A stretch of 64,000 nt of DNA, taken from assembly GCA_029378245.1 (NCBI GenBank), contig JARKIF010000011.1, positions 434,001-498,000 on the forward strand. Direction: 5' to 3'. A program made the position numbers and the translations under genes. The notes under the pieces were generated by a model. The model made no database searches, had not been told where the DNA came from, and saw only the letters and a list, made by a program, of their open reading frames with translations. Below, one piece after another: positions 22,464 to 32,710 of the stretch. Origin of the DNA: Roridomyces roridus (lineage: Eukaryota; Basidiomycota; Agaricomycetes; Agaricales; Mycenaceae). Numbering within the stretch: position 1 is the first letter of the stretch; each line of letters opens with the position of its first letter.

Positions 22464-24616
22464 AGCCCCTTCCTGCGTTCAGCGCTGGTCATGTGGGCAT
22501 TGTAGCCAAGTCGGGCACTCTCAGCTACGAGACTGTCGCTGCGCTGACGCGTGCTGGCGTCGGACAGTCTCTGTATCGGCATGGGTGGGGATATGGTCGC
22601 TGGTACGGACTTTGTCGATGCGCTCAAGGTGTTTGAGCACCATGAGGATACACATGGTATCATTATCGTCGGTGAGATCGGTGGGTACGCGGAGGAAGAG
22701 GCTGCCGAGTGGATCAAGGAGTATCGCAAACGGTGCTCTTCGCCAAAGTACGTCGCCGCTCGTATCTGCAATGATGAAATGCTCACAGTTACAGACCCAT
22801 TGCTGCAGTTGTTGGCGGCCAGCCAATAAAACCTGGGTATGTCATGGGCCACGCCGGTGCCTGGATCGGGCGCGCGCAGAATTCTGCGAAGGAAAAGTAC
22901 AAGGCTCTCGAAAGCGCTGGCGCCACCATGGTCGACCACCCGTCTCAGTTTGGTGAGGTCATGACCCGAGCACTCAAAGTGACTTCATCCCGACCATCTT
23001 CCCCTTCATCGTCGACATCCCAGCGTCGCGAATATCACACCTCCTCCCACCGATCTCCTCCAACTAAATCCCAACGACGTGCTCTCCATCTCCCCGCACG
23101 TCACGCAGAAACTCTACTCACCGATCGAGGTATCCCTCTGACACGCACCACGATTGCGGACAGCGACCAGCGCCTCCTTTCTATCGCCATCGACCGATCC
23201 TCACGAGCGCCGAGCTTCCTCGCCTGCCCGACAACGGATCCCGAACGATTGAGCGCCACCGCAAAGTACTTTCCATTCGATTTCAGCGCAGGGTACCCAT
23301 CGAAGAGGCGTTGGTGAACCATCTCTTCGGTGCTACAACGGACGACAGGGTGAACGCGTCCGTCTCTACCCTCGCGCACGCGTTGTATGATATTTTCATC
23401 ATGCACGAGGGGCTCTACATCGGAGTCAAGATTTCCCTGCCTTCCTCCGGCTCTGATCTCCTCGTCCACGACCCCGAATTCATCTTTGACGACTCGGCTC
23501 TCAAATCGGGTGGTCGGCACGCGGAGCTGCACGCACTACGGGACGTTTCGCCCACCGCTCTTGACCCCGCGGAGCTACGCGCCGAGGCGGACGGGATCGT
23601 CTACGTCAAGCTGGGTATGCATGCAGACTCCCAATCCTACGACCCCAGCTACAACATCGGCACACTCGTCAACGGTGCGGGCTTGGCCATGAACACGGTC
23701 GACGCACTCGCTCTGCGCGGTGGGAGGGCAGCCAACTTCCTCGACACGGGTGGCAAAGCTACGTCTGAGACGGTCAAGCGGAGTTTTGAACTCCTCCTCG
23801 CTGACGAGCGCGTCAAAGTCATCTTTGTCAACATCTTTGGTGGGCTTACGTTGGGTGATATGATTGCGAGGGGAATCCTTTTGGCGTTTCAAGAACTTGG
23901 GTTGGAGAAGAAGGGCGTGCCTGTTGTTGTGAGAATTAGGGGGACGAATGAGGAGGAGGGGCAGAGGATTCTCAAGGAGAGTGGGTTGAATATTTGGGCG
24001 TTTGATGGGTTTGATGAGGCTGCGGCAAAGTGTGTGGAGTTGGCAAGGGGAGGGGACGAAGGTAGCTGGATTCCCGCGAGTGAGTGCTCGAGGTGTATTT
24101 CTGTGAGAAGATGCTCCTTTGTGACCCAGGTTAACTGCTCTGCCTGCCGGGCACCCATCTTTTCCCTCTTCTCGTACCTGCTGTTGAACAGTTTGTTTTC
24201 CTCGCTTCAAACGCGATGTCGGGGCGGGAAGCAAACTCCTGTTGGGTATCTGCCATGAGTCTGCCATAAGTTTCCCGCTATTCAATGGTTTGCCAGATGG
24301 CAGTCCTTTTCCAAGCCAGGTTCCCGCCTATGTCCACCGGGCACCCATCTCTTCGCTCAACACGATCATCGGGGAGCGGGAAAGGAATTCGTGCGGATCT
24401 TCCTGGGATCTTCTTTGGATCTTCTCCGCCATCTTCTCCGCCATCTTCTCCGCCAGCTTCTGGATGGAACATATCTGATTCCTCATTTCATATCTTATCT
24501 ATAGGTCTCTCGTGGTGATTCGTGAATACCATTTCCATTTCTTGTCCATATACTCATCATGTCCTAGTCATGGAAACTGTCATGAAACCAGCGCTTGCCG
24601 ACTGATCCGCTGATGC

Positions 24617-24659
24617 GCCATCACCGCCATCACCGCCATCACCGCCATCACCGCCATCA
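24617..24659 (+). repeat. GCCATCACC minisatellite (9-bp unit)
   Basis: About 4.8 perfect tandem copies of GCCATCACC. A simple-sequence expansion with no coding role inferred. Confidence 0.85.
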
Positions 24660-24770
24660 GTTACGGATCAGAAGATCCGTTGTTATCAACAAACGTACAC
24701 TCGGTCTACGCACGACAAGTCCCTCGAGAGGGATGTCGCCCGCCCGAGTAAGGAGGACAACGCTGTCACT

Positions 24771-24978
24771 CGAACGATAGGACAACAGTACTTGTCCAGC
24801 GCAGGAAGGGTTGCTAGGACAGGATCCGACGTGCCGTGTTAGAACCCGACGAGGGGTTCAAACACAGTCACACACGAACGATAGGACAACAGCACTTGTC
24901 CAGCGCGGGAAGGGTTACTAGGACAGGACCCGAGGCGCCGTGTTAGAACCCGACGAGGGGTTTAAACACAGTCACACA
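24771..24978 (+). repeat. 104-bp tandem duplication
   Basis: Two adjacent copies (24771-24874 and 24875-24978), each beginning CGAACGATAGGACAACAG and ending with an AACACAGTCACACA segment. They differ at only a handful of positions, so the duplication is fairly young. Confidence 0.8.
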
Positions 24979-25491
24979 ACATTCTCGGCATGATCCAGTG
25001 ATCATGCCAAGGAGGGGTAACCTATAGGGTTACAGGGGACGCTCCACCTAACCCTATTAAGAGAGGAGCCGCGTAGGGGTAATTAAGGGTCAGAGACCGA
25101 TCGTACAGGAGAACACTCCTGAGGGATTTAGTATTTATACTTGGGTGGAATCTCATGTACAGTAGATTCTACCTCGTCTAATCTCCAGTGCTACTTTGGC
25201 TTACGGGTTACGTTCTCTTCCCTCACGGACACAACCCGACTCGCCTATTCGCCGAGACTCAACTCGTCTCGTTGTACTCGACTCGTCTCCTCTCGACGTT
25301 CTCGAGTTCGTCGGCCTTCTCGTCGTACCCGGCCGTGTCACCCACGCCGTTCCGCGTCTGATCCGAACACCCGGCAAGCCGGCCTAGACGCTGTCGTTGA
25401 CAGAAACGGTAAACCTTGGTCCTTCATCTCAGAGGGCCACTCTCTCGCTTCAAACACGATCATCAGACAGCGGGAACGGACTCGTGCGCTT

Positions 25492-25750
25492 TGTTGGGAA
25501 TTTGGGTTTCTGGCATGACATGCTTCACCACCCTCGAGAACCTTCTGGAATATTCCCTTTTGCTGACTGATGCAGTTTCTTAGATTTTTGTAGAACATTC
25601 TAGTTACATTGTAAAGTAGTATATAAGCCTGCTGAAATGTAGGCGTTGGGCATCCGTTTGCCCTAACGCATCTTACCTTAACTGGCTTGCGATTGCAAAC
25701 TTGGAATCAGTTCAACACGGATCAACACGCTGACGGCGTAAATCTCAACA
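25492..25750 (+). repeat. 5' LTR
   Basis: 259-bp long terminal repeat with TGTT...AACA ends. The promoter-like GTATATAAGCC lies at about 25,619. Nearly identical to 26697-26955, which indicates recent insertion. Confidence 0.85.
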
Positions 25751-26696
25751 CAAACGGATCTCGGTAACGGCACCGATAACCCGCCTAGCATCGCGCCTCG
25801 CCACCGCATGCAATTGCTGTCGTCGACTTCACCGTCGCCGCCATCATCGTTCCTCGGCTACAGCCGCCGAAGCGATATTCATCGCATCACCACCATTCAC
25901 ATTGGCTGCACCCGCGCTCCCACGGACGCCGCGCATTCCCGCGCTATCACTGACGTTCCTGCGCACCCTCTTGGCATTGAAGCTGCTTCCCGCCTTCACC
26001 GCCACCCGCCGCGCTGATATTGATCTTTGATCTGCGCGCTTCCCGTCTTGACGCGACTCGATCGGCTGTGACGCTGCCAGCGTGCTGATGTGAAATCCCG
26101 CTTGATATCTAATCTCGCCTGGTTTATCTCGACGCCGTCTTGACACCTTCCCCGGGACTCGATCATTTTGGTCCCAACGGCATCTTTCGGCTCCCGCTTC
26201 TGTTCCCGCGCCGATCAGGCCCGTCCATCACGCCGATCCGCCGTTCCATTTATTTGGTTACCGGCTTCTCTTCGGCTCACTCGCAGTTGGTCCAACTGCA
26301 TACATCCATCCTTTTCCTCCGCCTTTCCCTTCTTGGCTTCAGGGGGAGCCGCTACCATTTGTTCAACATTTTCCCTTCGACACTTCCCGTGGATTACCGT
26401 CACCATTCCACAGTTCTCCGTGATCCCCTTATCACATATCTCGACATCCCCACGATACCTATACCACGACAACTTCTCTGGCCCCAATAGAATTACGCCC
26501 GCAACGGTTACGAGCATGGGAGTCCCCGTAATCACGAGATGGGAGTCCACCTGCGTGAGGGACATGCGAGCCGGCCGCAGGGGAGGCCCTAGCCGCCACG
26601 AGGCTGCACAGCTGCTAGCATCTCATCAACTCGGGAGCACACGCCAGCTGATTGAGGGGGAGTTGAACTTGTCTCGGCTGGCTCATCAAGGGGGAG

Positions 26697-26969
26697 TGTT
26701 GGGAATTTGGGTTTCTGGCATGACATGCTTCGCCACCCTCGAGAACCTTCTGGAATATTCCCTTTTGCTGACTGATACAGTTGCTTAGATTTTTGTAGAA
26801 CATTCTAGTTACATTGTAAAGTAGTATATAAGCCTGCTGAAATGTAGGCGTTGGGCATCCGTTTGCCCTAACACATCTTACCTTAACTGGCTTGTGATTG
26901 CAAACTTGGAATCAGTTCAACACGGATCAACACGCTGACGGCGTAAATCTCAACACGTAAATCTCAACA
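26697..26969 (+). repeat. 3' LTR with a 14-bp terminal duplication
   Basis: A copy of the 5' LTR (26697-26955) extended by a second tandem CGTAAATCTCAACA (26956-26969). The element's 5-bp target duplication follows directly after this extension. Confidence 0.85.
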
Positions 26970-27219
26970 CGCTTCTTCACCAGTGACCATCTAATTCACT
27001 CCGCATCGTGTCTCCCGCGGCATTCATTTAGCTTGTGCATGGAGAAGTCCTCCGCTCGTGGGTTTCCGAGCGGGAAGCAAATTTTCATCGTTTTCTGCTG
27101 ACATGCGAGTCTTGTCCACCTGCGTGGTCGTTCTCAGGAATGTTTACCGTGAGTAACTCGACCTTGGGATTCCTATAAATCAGGCCTTCAGACAAGTTTC
27201 TCAGAGCTTCACCAGAAAG

Positions 27220-28327
27220 ATGACCACTGTACCCGCTCTGCCTCCCGCAATTCAGACTGCTATTATCCGAATGTCAGTATATTTCCCAAGTTTCTTTATC
27301 CCGTCTAGTGGCTGAATACCCACTAGAGCCGAAACATCGGTGGGCAGTTAATCATCCTACACGGCCGCAGTACGGCCAATTGAGGATTGCAAGTAGATTT
27401 TGAGCTACCTGGCGGATATCGGTCTCTGCGGTATCCTCAGCGTCCAGATATGTCAGTGTTGGCAAGTTTGTCTTTCCCACATTTATCTGAGGGACATTAG
27501 ACACCTATTATTTGGCCTTCCCGAACGACCGGTGGACGAACAAAACCTTCGTTTATGCAATCTATCTTTTGAATTTGCTGCTGACGGGCATTTTCATCTA
27601 CAATGCATTCATCCTGTTTGGGTCCGGATTTGGTGATATCCTCGGTGCAACAAAGGTCCATTCTGATTGGTACATGGGACCCATTCTTGGGGGATTCGGC
27701 GAGCACCTCCTTCCGTAATATGGATGTCTTGTCATAACTCAATGTCTCTTGTAGTTGCTTTCGCTACTCAATCATTCTACGCATCCCGCATTTACATCCT
27801 GTCCCATTCCTGGCTGATCCCCTTCATGATTACCATTGTGTGTTTCAATTTATTATTGATACAAGCTTGTGAGAACATAGGACTTCCATAGATTGCACTA
27901 GTCAGCAATGTCTTTGCACTGGCAGGCGGTATATGGGCAACTCGCTGTGCGCAAGCTCTGTTCTTTGCTCTTTGGAGCAAGTTCAAATTGAACGATATTA
28001 ACAGTCACCGACGTTGTGTCTATCCACAATTTTTTCAACTCTATTACCACGGGCGTAAGTGGTATACTTGCTCGTTTTTACTTTTCCTGGATGGACCTTC
28101 CAGATTTGGTGTGGAGGTTCAGCCTGTACAGATCAATCCTACAACAGAATTTTGGTAAAGGAAGAAATGTTTCTACGGCGGGGAACGGACCCGACTTGAA
28201 AGGGAAGATGTTGGTGCATCGGAGTGTGCAGACGAGGATGGAGGCGCTCCATGAGGATGGGAGTCAGGATAAACCGAGGGCGGCGGGGGTTACTTGGGAG
28301 GGTGGGGGAGTGGAGTGGGTTGATTGA
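27220..28327 (+). pseudogene. DUF6534-type seven-helix membrane protein, internally deleted
   Basis: The start MTTVPALPPAIQTAIIR and later YLADIGLCGILSVQI, YLAFPNDRWTNKTFVYAIYL, FILFGSGFGDILGATKVHSD, SFYASRIYILSHSWLIP and WATRCAQALFFALWSKFKL follow the order of the Agaricomycete DUF6534 membrane proteins. These have seven helices and unknown function. After SKFKLND the expected last helices (the DUF6534 core) are missing. The frame passes almost directly to a tail resembling the usual C-terminus (SIHNFFNSITTG, KGKMLVHRSV, GVEWVD). Introns at 27,272, 27,717 and others are GT-AG-like, but joining all exons requires assumptions. I therefore call it a probable pseudogene. A shortened functional protein cannot be excluded. 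Confidence 0.6.
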
Positions 28328-29736
28328 CCGGCTTGAGTCTGGAGGGGAAGTGGCCTTCGGTTATATTTCTTGGTCGCTGAGCGTCAAGTATTCCATCGGA
28401 TTCCGCTTAAAGTTATTGGCGAGTAAAAAAGAGAACAGCAGATGAAGCAATACTTTCACAGTGAGCAGTACGACAAAGGATGGACGGAGAACGAGGACCA
28501 GAACCAAACCGCAAATTACTTATACAGTGGCGGCAAAAAAAAAATGCGCCATTGTTGCGGCTTTTGAAGGGTATTCCCTGGGTCAAAACAGTCCAAATCA
28601 GATGTAGACATGATTTATGGTTGATTCGGGACTCACTGACAGTATTTGCCCCATATGGTATCCTGAGAGTTTCACGCAATAGAGCAAACAAAAACCCCTA
28701 CAAAACCAACTTTTTTCTTCTTTTTCCACAGCATGATTACGTAAGGTCTGATGCTATCATGAGAAAGTACTGCTTGATGCGATCAAAATGATATGTTGGT
28801 TCATCCACTTTCATTGAGTTTTGAGCTCACAACGGCCGGGACAAAATGGCCATTTTGACTGTTTTTGCACCTGAAATGGGCAAAACTGGTTGAAAATTGG
28901 CCAAAAAGCATCGCGGCTTTGAGATCGTCGTGGGTGTGAAAATTTCACTGATGGTTGATGACCAATCACATGACGCAATCGCTCTTGTCTCGAGCCACCA
29001 CCAAGCCACCACCGTGTTCCGCTCAGAACTGAATACAGAGCTCTTGCGCTTCGGCCACGCCTTCACCGCTTCTGAGTTGTTCATCTCTTCTCATTGAAAC
29101 TCAAGAACAGAAGAATTTCCTCCAAACCATCCCTGTCAATTTCTTGCCTTGGCGAGCTCTAACTCATGCATTCACTAAACCAGCGACTCGCTCTTGAAAT
29201 CACAGCGCCGTGGACTCATGGCAATTCGGCAACGATTACGGACGACGATAAGCCTCCGGCGGCGTCCTTGGCGTTCATGACTCCTATGGACCTTTTCGCC
29301 CCAAGACTTACCACGCAGATGCGCCTGTTTTAATTAAAATTTAATACACTGTCGTCTCATCAAGCTCGGTCCCCACAGGTGGTTCATCACAAGATGGCGG
29401 TCAGTGCTCCGGCTGTTCGTCGTCGTGTTGCAAATTTCCGGCGTACGGCCTCCAATCCAGCATGACCTCGTCTGTCATGATTCCAGGTGCTGCTGACGAC
29501 GGTCAGGACATTGTCATTCCGCGGCAGATCACCGGGATTCAATACGTCGATCTTTCAGGTCGATCATATCACGGGTGGAAGTGCAATCTCATTGGACGCC
29601 GCATGAGCAGTTTCGCCTCCATGCACAGCAAACGCCCACCCTTCCGCGATCCGCTGTTCCCAATCTGTCCCTAGTTTGCATAAAGTCTGCACCCATGTCT
29701 CGCTCGTGAGCTCTAACCCCCGCATTCGTCTCCATC
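28328..29736. other. Intergenic region with possible transposon remnants
   Basis: About 1.4 kb without a convincing gene. At about 28,524 a TACAGTGGCGGCAAAAAAAA string resembles the outer end of a Tc1/mariner-type element beside a TA, but I did not find the opposite end. Short open frames here have no domains. Confidence 0.35.
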
Positions 29737-31370
29737 ATGGGCTCTGGATCCGATAACTTGGATTACTCGACCTTCGCTTTCGATCAGTGTGTACCAGGCT
29801 GAGACTGTCCATTAGCGCTCACACACCCCCAGCCGCATCACACGGTCGATATTTCTCTCGGGGCTTGGTACGTTCAATGGTTCATACCTAACCACCACCG
29901 CTGATTGTGTCGTCGTGTACAGTTATTCTTATCTACGACCACCTACTGACTCTGAGAACGGAGATCAAATACATCTGGTCGTCGAAACTCCGGCTGAGTA
30001 CCTGCTGGTTCTTCACCGTCAGGTATCTTGGCCTGGGGCTGACACTAGTGATGTTCTCATATTATTTCGGGGCGTCAGACCATGAGGTATGTGAATGCAT
30101 CTGAGCCGACTCTTGCTTCCAGGTCAATTGAAACAACTACAGAGGTAGATCCACTCAGGTGTATCCGAGCACTGAGCGATATCTCCCACCAGTTGTTTCA
30201 AGGAGGAATGGGCCTGGCAAATTTTCATTGTGAGCCTTGAAGTCCTCGTCGAAGGTCAGTTTTCAGGCGGCCCAGTGACCCAAATAAAATACATTACCCG
30301 CTCACAGTGACCCTCGCCCTCCGCGTAATCGCAATGTACGGTTTCAACCGAATGATTCTGCTCGGTTTCCTGGCTGCCACGTGCACCGTGGTCGGCATCT
30401 CCCTTGTATGTTGCTCTCCGATTGTAAGGAATGGAAGACTCAATTTGGTCAGTGGGGATTAATCGAATATGGTGAACACCCGGACCTCATCGAAGAACCG
30501 GGATTATCTGGTTGTCATCCGGCGTTCAGCGGGGCTGCGTAAGTTGACTGCTCCCTTTTTGGCAAGGTGATATTAATTTCTCAAAACGCCAAACAGCGCT
30601 CTTCGTGAGTACATACTATTCTCCTCCACGGGTTTGATTAACGATCCATCTCACAGGACCGGCGACGATCTGGGAAATAATGTAAGTCAAATACTTTGTT
30701 TTGTTTGCCAGCATCGTGAAGCCGCCGGCACAGACTCCTCTTCGACTGTGTTGTGTTCGTGTTGACCGTACGGCGGGCTTATCAACGGCATTCCTTGCCG
30801 CTGTACTCCGGATCATTGGTGCAAAGAATGGTTACTGACGGTGCGCCTACCAATCAGACGGTGCATGCTCGGAGATAAACTCATGTGTGAAAAGGGAGCA
30901 TGTACTTCGGGTATGTTGCAATCCAGATGAATTAGATGACACATATGAGGACCCCGCAGGATAATCGTGCTATCCAACCTTGCCAACGTCCTATCGTTAT
31001 ATGTGGGTTCCTTTTGTCGGCAATATCCCCGAAGTTCTGACCGTGTTTGCTTAGCTCGGTGATGTGAGTCCTTCCAGGCGTCCCTTGGAAATTCCGTAGA
31101 TCATCGAATGCAGCTCTTACTCGGGGGATTGATGTCTTGGTTTACAACAAAGTATGTTGGCGCTTGTCACCGGGAGATAATCTTTGACGCATTTGAAGCA
31201 TGTCCCTGGCTTTAATCTGTCGACTGATGCTCAACCTACACGAGGCAGGTGCTCATGGAGTCGCAAGCGAAGCTCCGGAAGCGACACTGGATTTGCACTC
31301 GATCCGGTTCGCCATGCCGAGATCGGAGGGTGCAGATGTTGAATACTCGATGGATGAAATTGTAGAATAG
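29737..31370 (+). CDS. DUF6533 family seven-transmembrane protein
   Basis: A multi-exon gene starts MGSGSDNLDYSTFAFDQ at 29,737 and ends YSMDEIVE at 31,368. Exons joined across short GT-AG introns encode RITRSIFLSGLVILIYDHLL and LRTEIKYIWSSK (the DUF6533 signature region), YLGLGLTLVMFSYYFG, EEWAWQIFIVSLEVLVEG, VTLALRVIAMYGFNRMILLG, a WGLIEYGEHPDLIEEPG.SGCHP loop, LLFDCVVFVLTVRRAYQ and a late IIVLSNLANVLSLY helix. These fit a GPCR-like seven-helix membrane protein family expanded in mushrooms, whose function is unknown. At least nine introns are needed, several exons are only 10-50 nt long, and exact boundaries near 30,600-30,700 and 31,055-31,110 are approximate. No frame break is forced. Confidence 0.75.
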
Positions 31371-31673
31371 TCGTCCAAATTCAAGAAATGTGATGCAATG
31401 CTACAGTATAGCTTGCCCCATGACCGCTACTACAGGTCTTCCGATCAACCTCCAATCGTACCACAGAAATTGCGGCCAAACTCTGATTTGAATTATCACG
31501 TACGCACCTCATCACCGGTCCACAAGGTGGTACACTTTCTCCCTACCCAACTTCGTCTAACATGTTTCCTGTGATAGAAAAGCACCCAATATGGGGTCTG
31601 TGTACCATAGAACCATAGTTTACGAAAGAAGCGAGTGTTGCACTGGCGGATATCTGTAACAGTCTACAGCGCG

Positions 31674-31968
31674 TTAAAGTCATCTTTGTGAACATTTCTG
31701 GCGGGCCGACGTTGGGTGATATGATTGCGAGGGGAATCCTTTTGGCGTTTCAGGAGCTTGGGTTCGAGAAGAAGGGGGTGCCGGTTGTTGTGAGGATTAG
31801 GGGGACGAATGAGGAGGAGGGGCGGAGGATTCTTGAAGAGAGTGGGTTGAATATTTGGGCGTTTGATGGGTTTGATGAGGCTGCGGCAAAGTGTGTGGAG
31901 TTGGCAAGGGGAGGGGACGAAGGTAGCTGGATTCCCGCGAGTGAGTGCTCGAGGTGTATTTCTGTGAC
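31674..31968 (+). pseudogene. Duplicated 3' fragment of the succinyl-CoA synthetase beta region
   Basis: About 295 bp reading RVKVIFVNISGGPTLGDM, GILLAFQELGFEKKG, VVRIRGTNEEEGRR and NIWAFDGFDEAAAKCVEL are over 90% identical to 23,807-24,106. The similarity ends abruptly on both sides (before the GCGCGTTAAAGTC at about 31,672 and after TTTCTGTGA). It is therefore a dispersed fragment, not a gene. The plus-strand frame stays open, but only the C-terminal ligase segment is present. Confidence 0.85.
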
Positions 31969-32710
31969 GACGCGACGCGTGCATGCCGAGGGCTGCGCAT
32001 CGCTCTTGGACTTGAGGAAATTTTGCCAAATTGGGTTCCCTCTGCGCTGCCGACAGGTCTCATGGTAAGCATTGACTGACCATCAACTCGGCGAGAACGC
32101 GCGTTGTCGGGCTCGGCTGTTCTCCACAGCAATGTTTACCGCAATAGATCTTCTCGGCGCACAGGCTTCGCCGTGGCCACGCGTTCGGCAACCATCTCAT
32201 ATAAACTTCCGCAAGGCCTGAATTGAGCTCTACCCCACCATTCCTTCCCTCCTTTCCTCCCGCCGTCTCAGTCCTCAAATCTGAAGATGTCCCGTATCCA
32301 TTTGTTCTTTCTCTTCTGTGTCTGCACTGACGGCGACGCACATGTTCCTCCCCTCATCCCTATCTACTACCGGTCGCGGCGGTGGCTGTTGGCTGGTTGC
32401 TCTTGGATCCCTCCTACTGGACTGGGCCTCTGCTGTGCTACTGTCATTCATTTGGCTGGGTCCCAACCTCGGCTTTGAGTATCCGTCATCGAACAATGAA
32501 CGCCGGCCCTCAGTTCCTCGCCATTCCGCCTCGATACTGCACTGTTGTCTTCCCGGGGCATGTGCTCTTGGTCTAGAGTACTGGTGCTCCCGCCCGCTGC
32601 TCTCCATGTTTATCATGTTGCGCGCGCATCTTCTACCCGTTCATTACCCACATCGAGCGTAGGGAAGTTGGATCCCGGGGCGGGCACATGATGGAAGGGA
32701 TTTGCCTGGC
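31969..32710. other. Intergenic region
   Basis: About 740 bp between the ligase fragment and the transporter's stop codon. Open frames of about 100 codons on both strands overlap and have no features that separate them from chance. Confidence 0.45.

Larger units (their letters stand above)
19353..24106 (+). pseudogene. Succinyl-CoA synthetase alpha + beta locus, disrupted
   Basis: Pieces of the mitochondrial TCA enzyme succinyl-CoA ligase occur in order. The alpha subunit comes first: TLKNLEIGSHTRV, ATANAIESLARGTQIVG, TPGRDGMHPVLKDLPVLPTV, then KSRLVGANAPGIISAIGRG at 20,935-20,990, then GHVGIVAKSGTLSYETVAAL and GHAGAWIGRAQ. Without an intervening stop the frame runs through a serine-rich linker (22,985-23,030) into beta-subunit sequence: EEALVNHLFGATTDD, NIGTLVNGAGLAMNTVDALA, FVNIFGGLTLGDM and VVRIRGTNEEEG. 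Breaks include inserted DNA between 19,800 and 20,890, a 1.45-kb element at 21,010-22,463, and frame changes near 19,480, 19,556, 22,567 and 23,291. One normal intron survives (22748-22794). Some shifts fall in homopolymers and could be assembly errors, but the insertions cannot. An intact SCS must exist elsewhere for viability. Confidence 0.8.
24107..25491. other. Repeat-rich region without genes
   Basis: This contains several diverged copies of a GGGCACCCATCT...CGCTTCAA/CAACACGATCATCGG block (around 24,150, 24,340 and 25,430), a 9-bp minisatellite and a 104-bp tandem duplication, listed separately. No protein-coding gene is supportable. It appears to be decayed repeat DNA into which the LTR element at 25,492 inserted. 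Confidence 0.5.
25492..26969 (+). mobile_element. Short non-autonomous LTR element (TRIM-like)
   Basis: Two nearly identical 259-bp direct repeats (25492-25750 and 26697-26955) start TGTTGGGAATTTGGG and end CTCAACA, with the TG...CA borders of LTRs. A polypurine tract (AAGGGGGAG) sits immediately before the second copy. The 3' LTR ends with an extra tandem copy of CGTAAATCTCAACA. With that included, the element is flanked by the 5-bp duplication CGCTT (25487-25491 and 26970-26974). Each LTR contains a TATA-like GTATATAAGCC. The 946-bp interior has no gag or pol reading frame, so the element must rely on proteins from another retrotransposon. Confidence 0.85.

Noticed and set aside
23575..24285. 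Minus-strand open frame of 236 codons
   Set aside because: Antisense to the succinyl-CoA synthetase beta region, whose plus-strand motifs are clear. A similar antisense frame appears over the duplicated fragment at 31,664-32,029 for the same reason.
24617..24659. Regular short repeats that might suggest a CRISPR array
   Set aside because: The repeats are contiguous 9-bp units without spacers, in a eukaryotic genome. A simple minisatellite.
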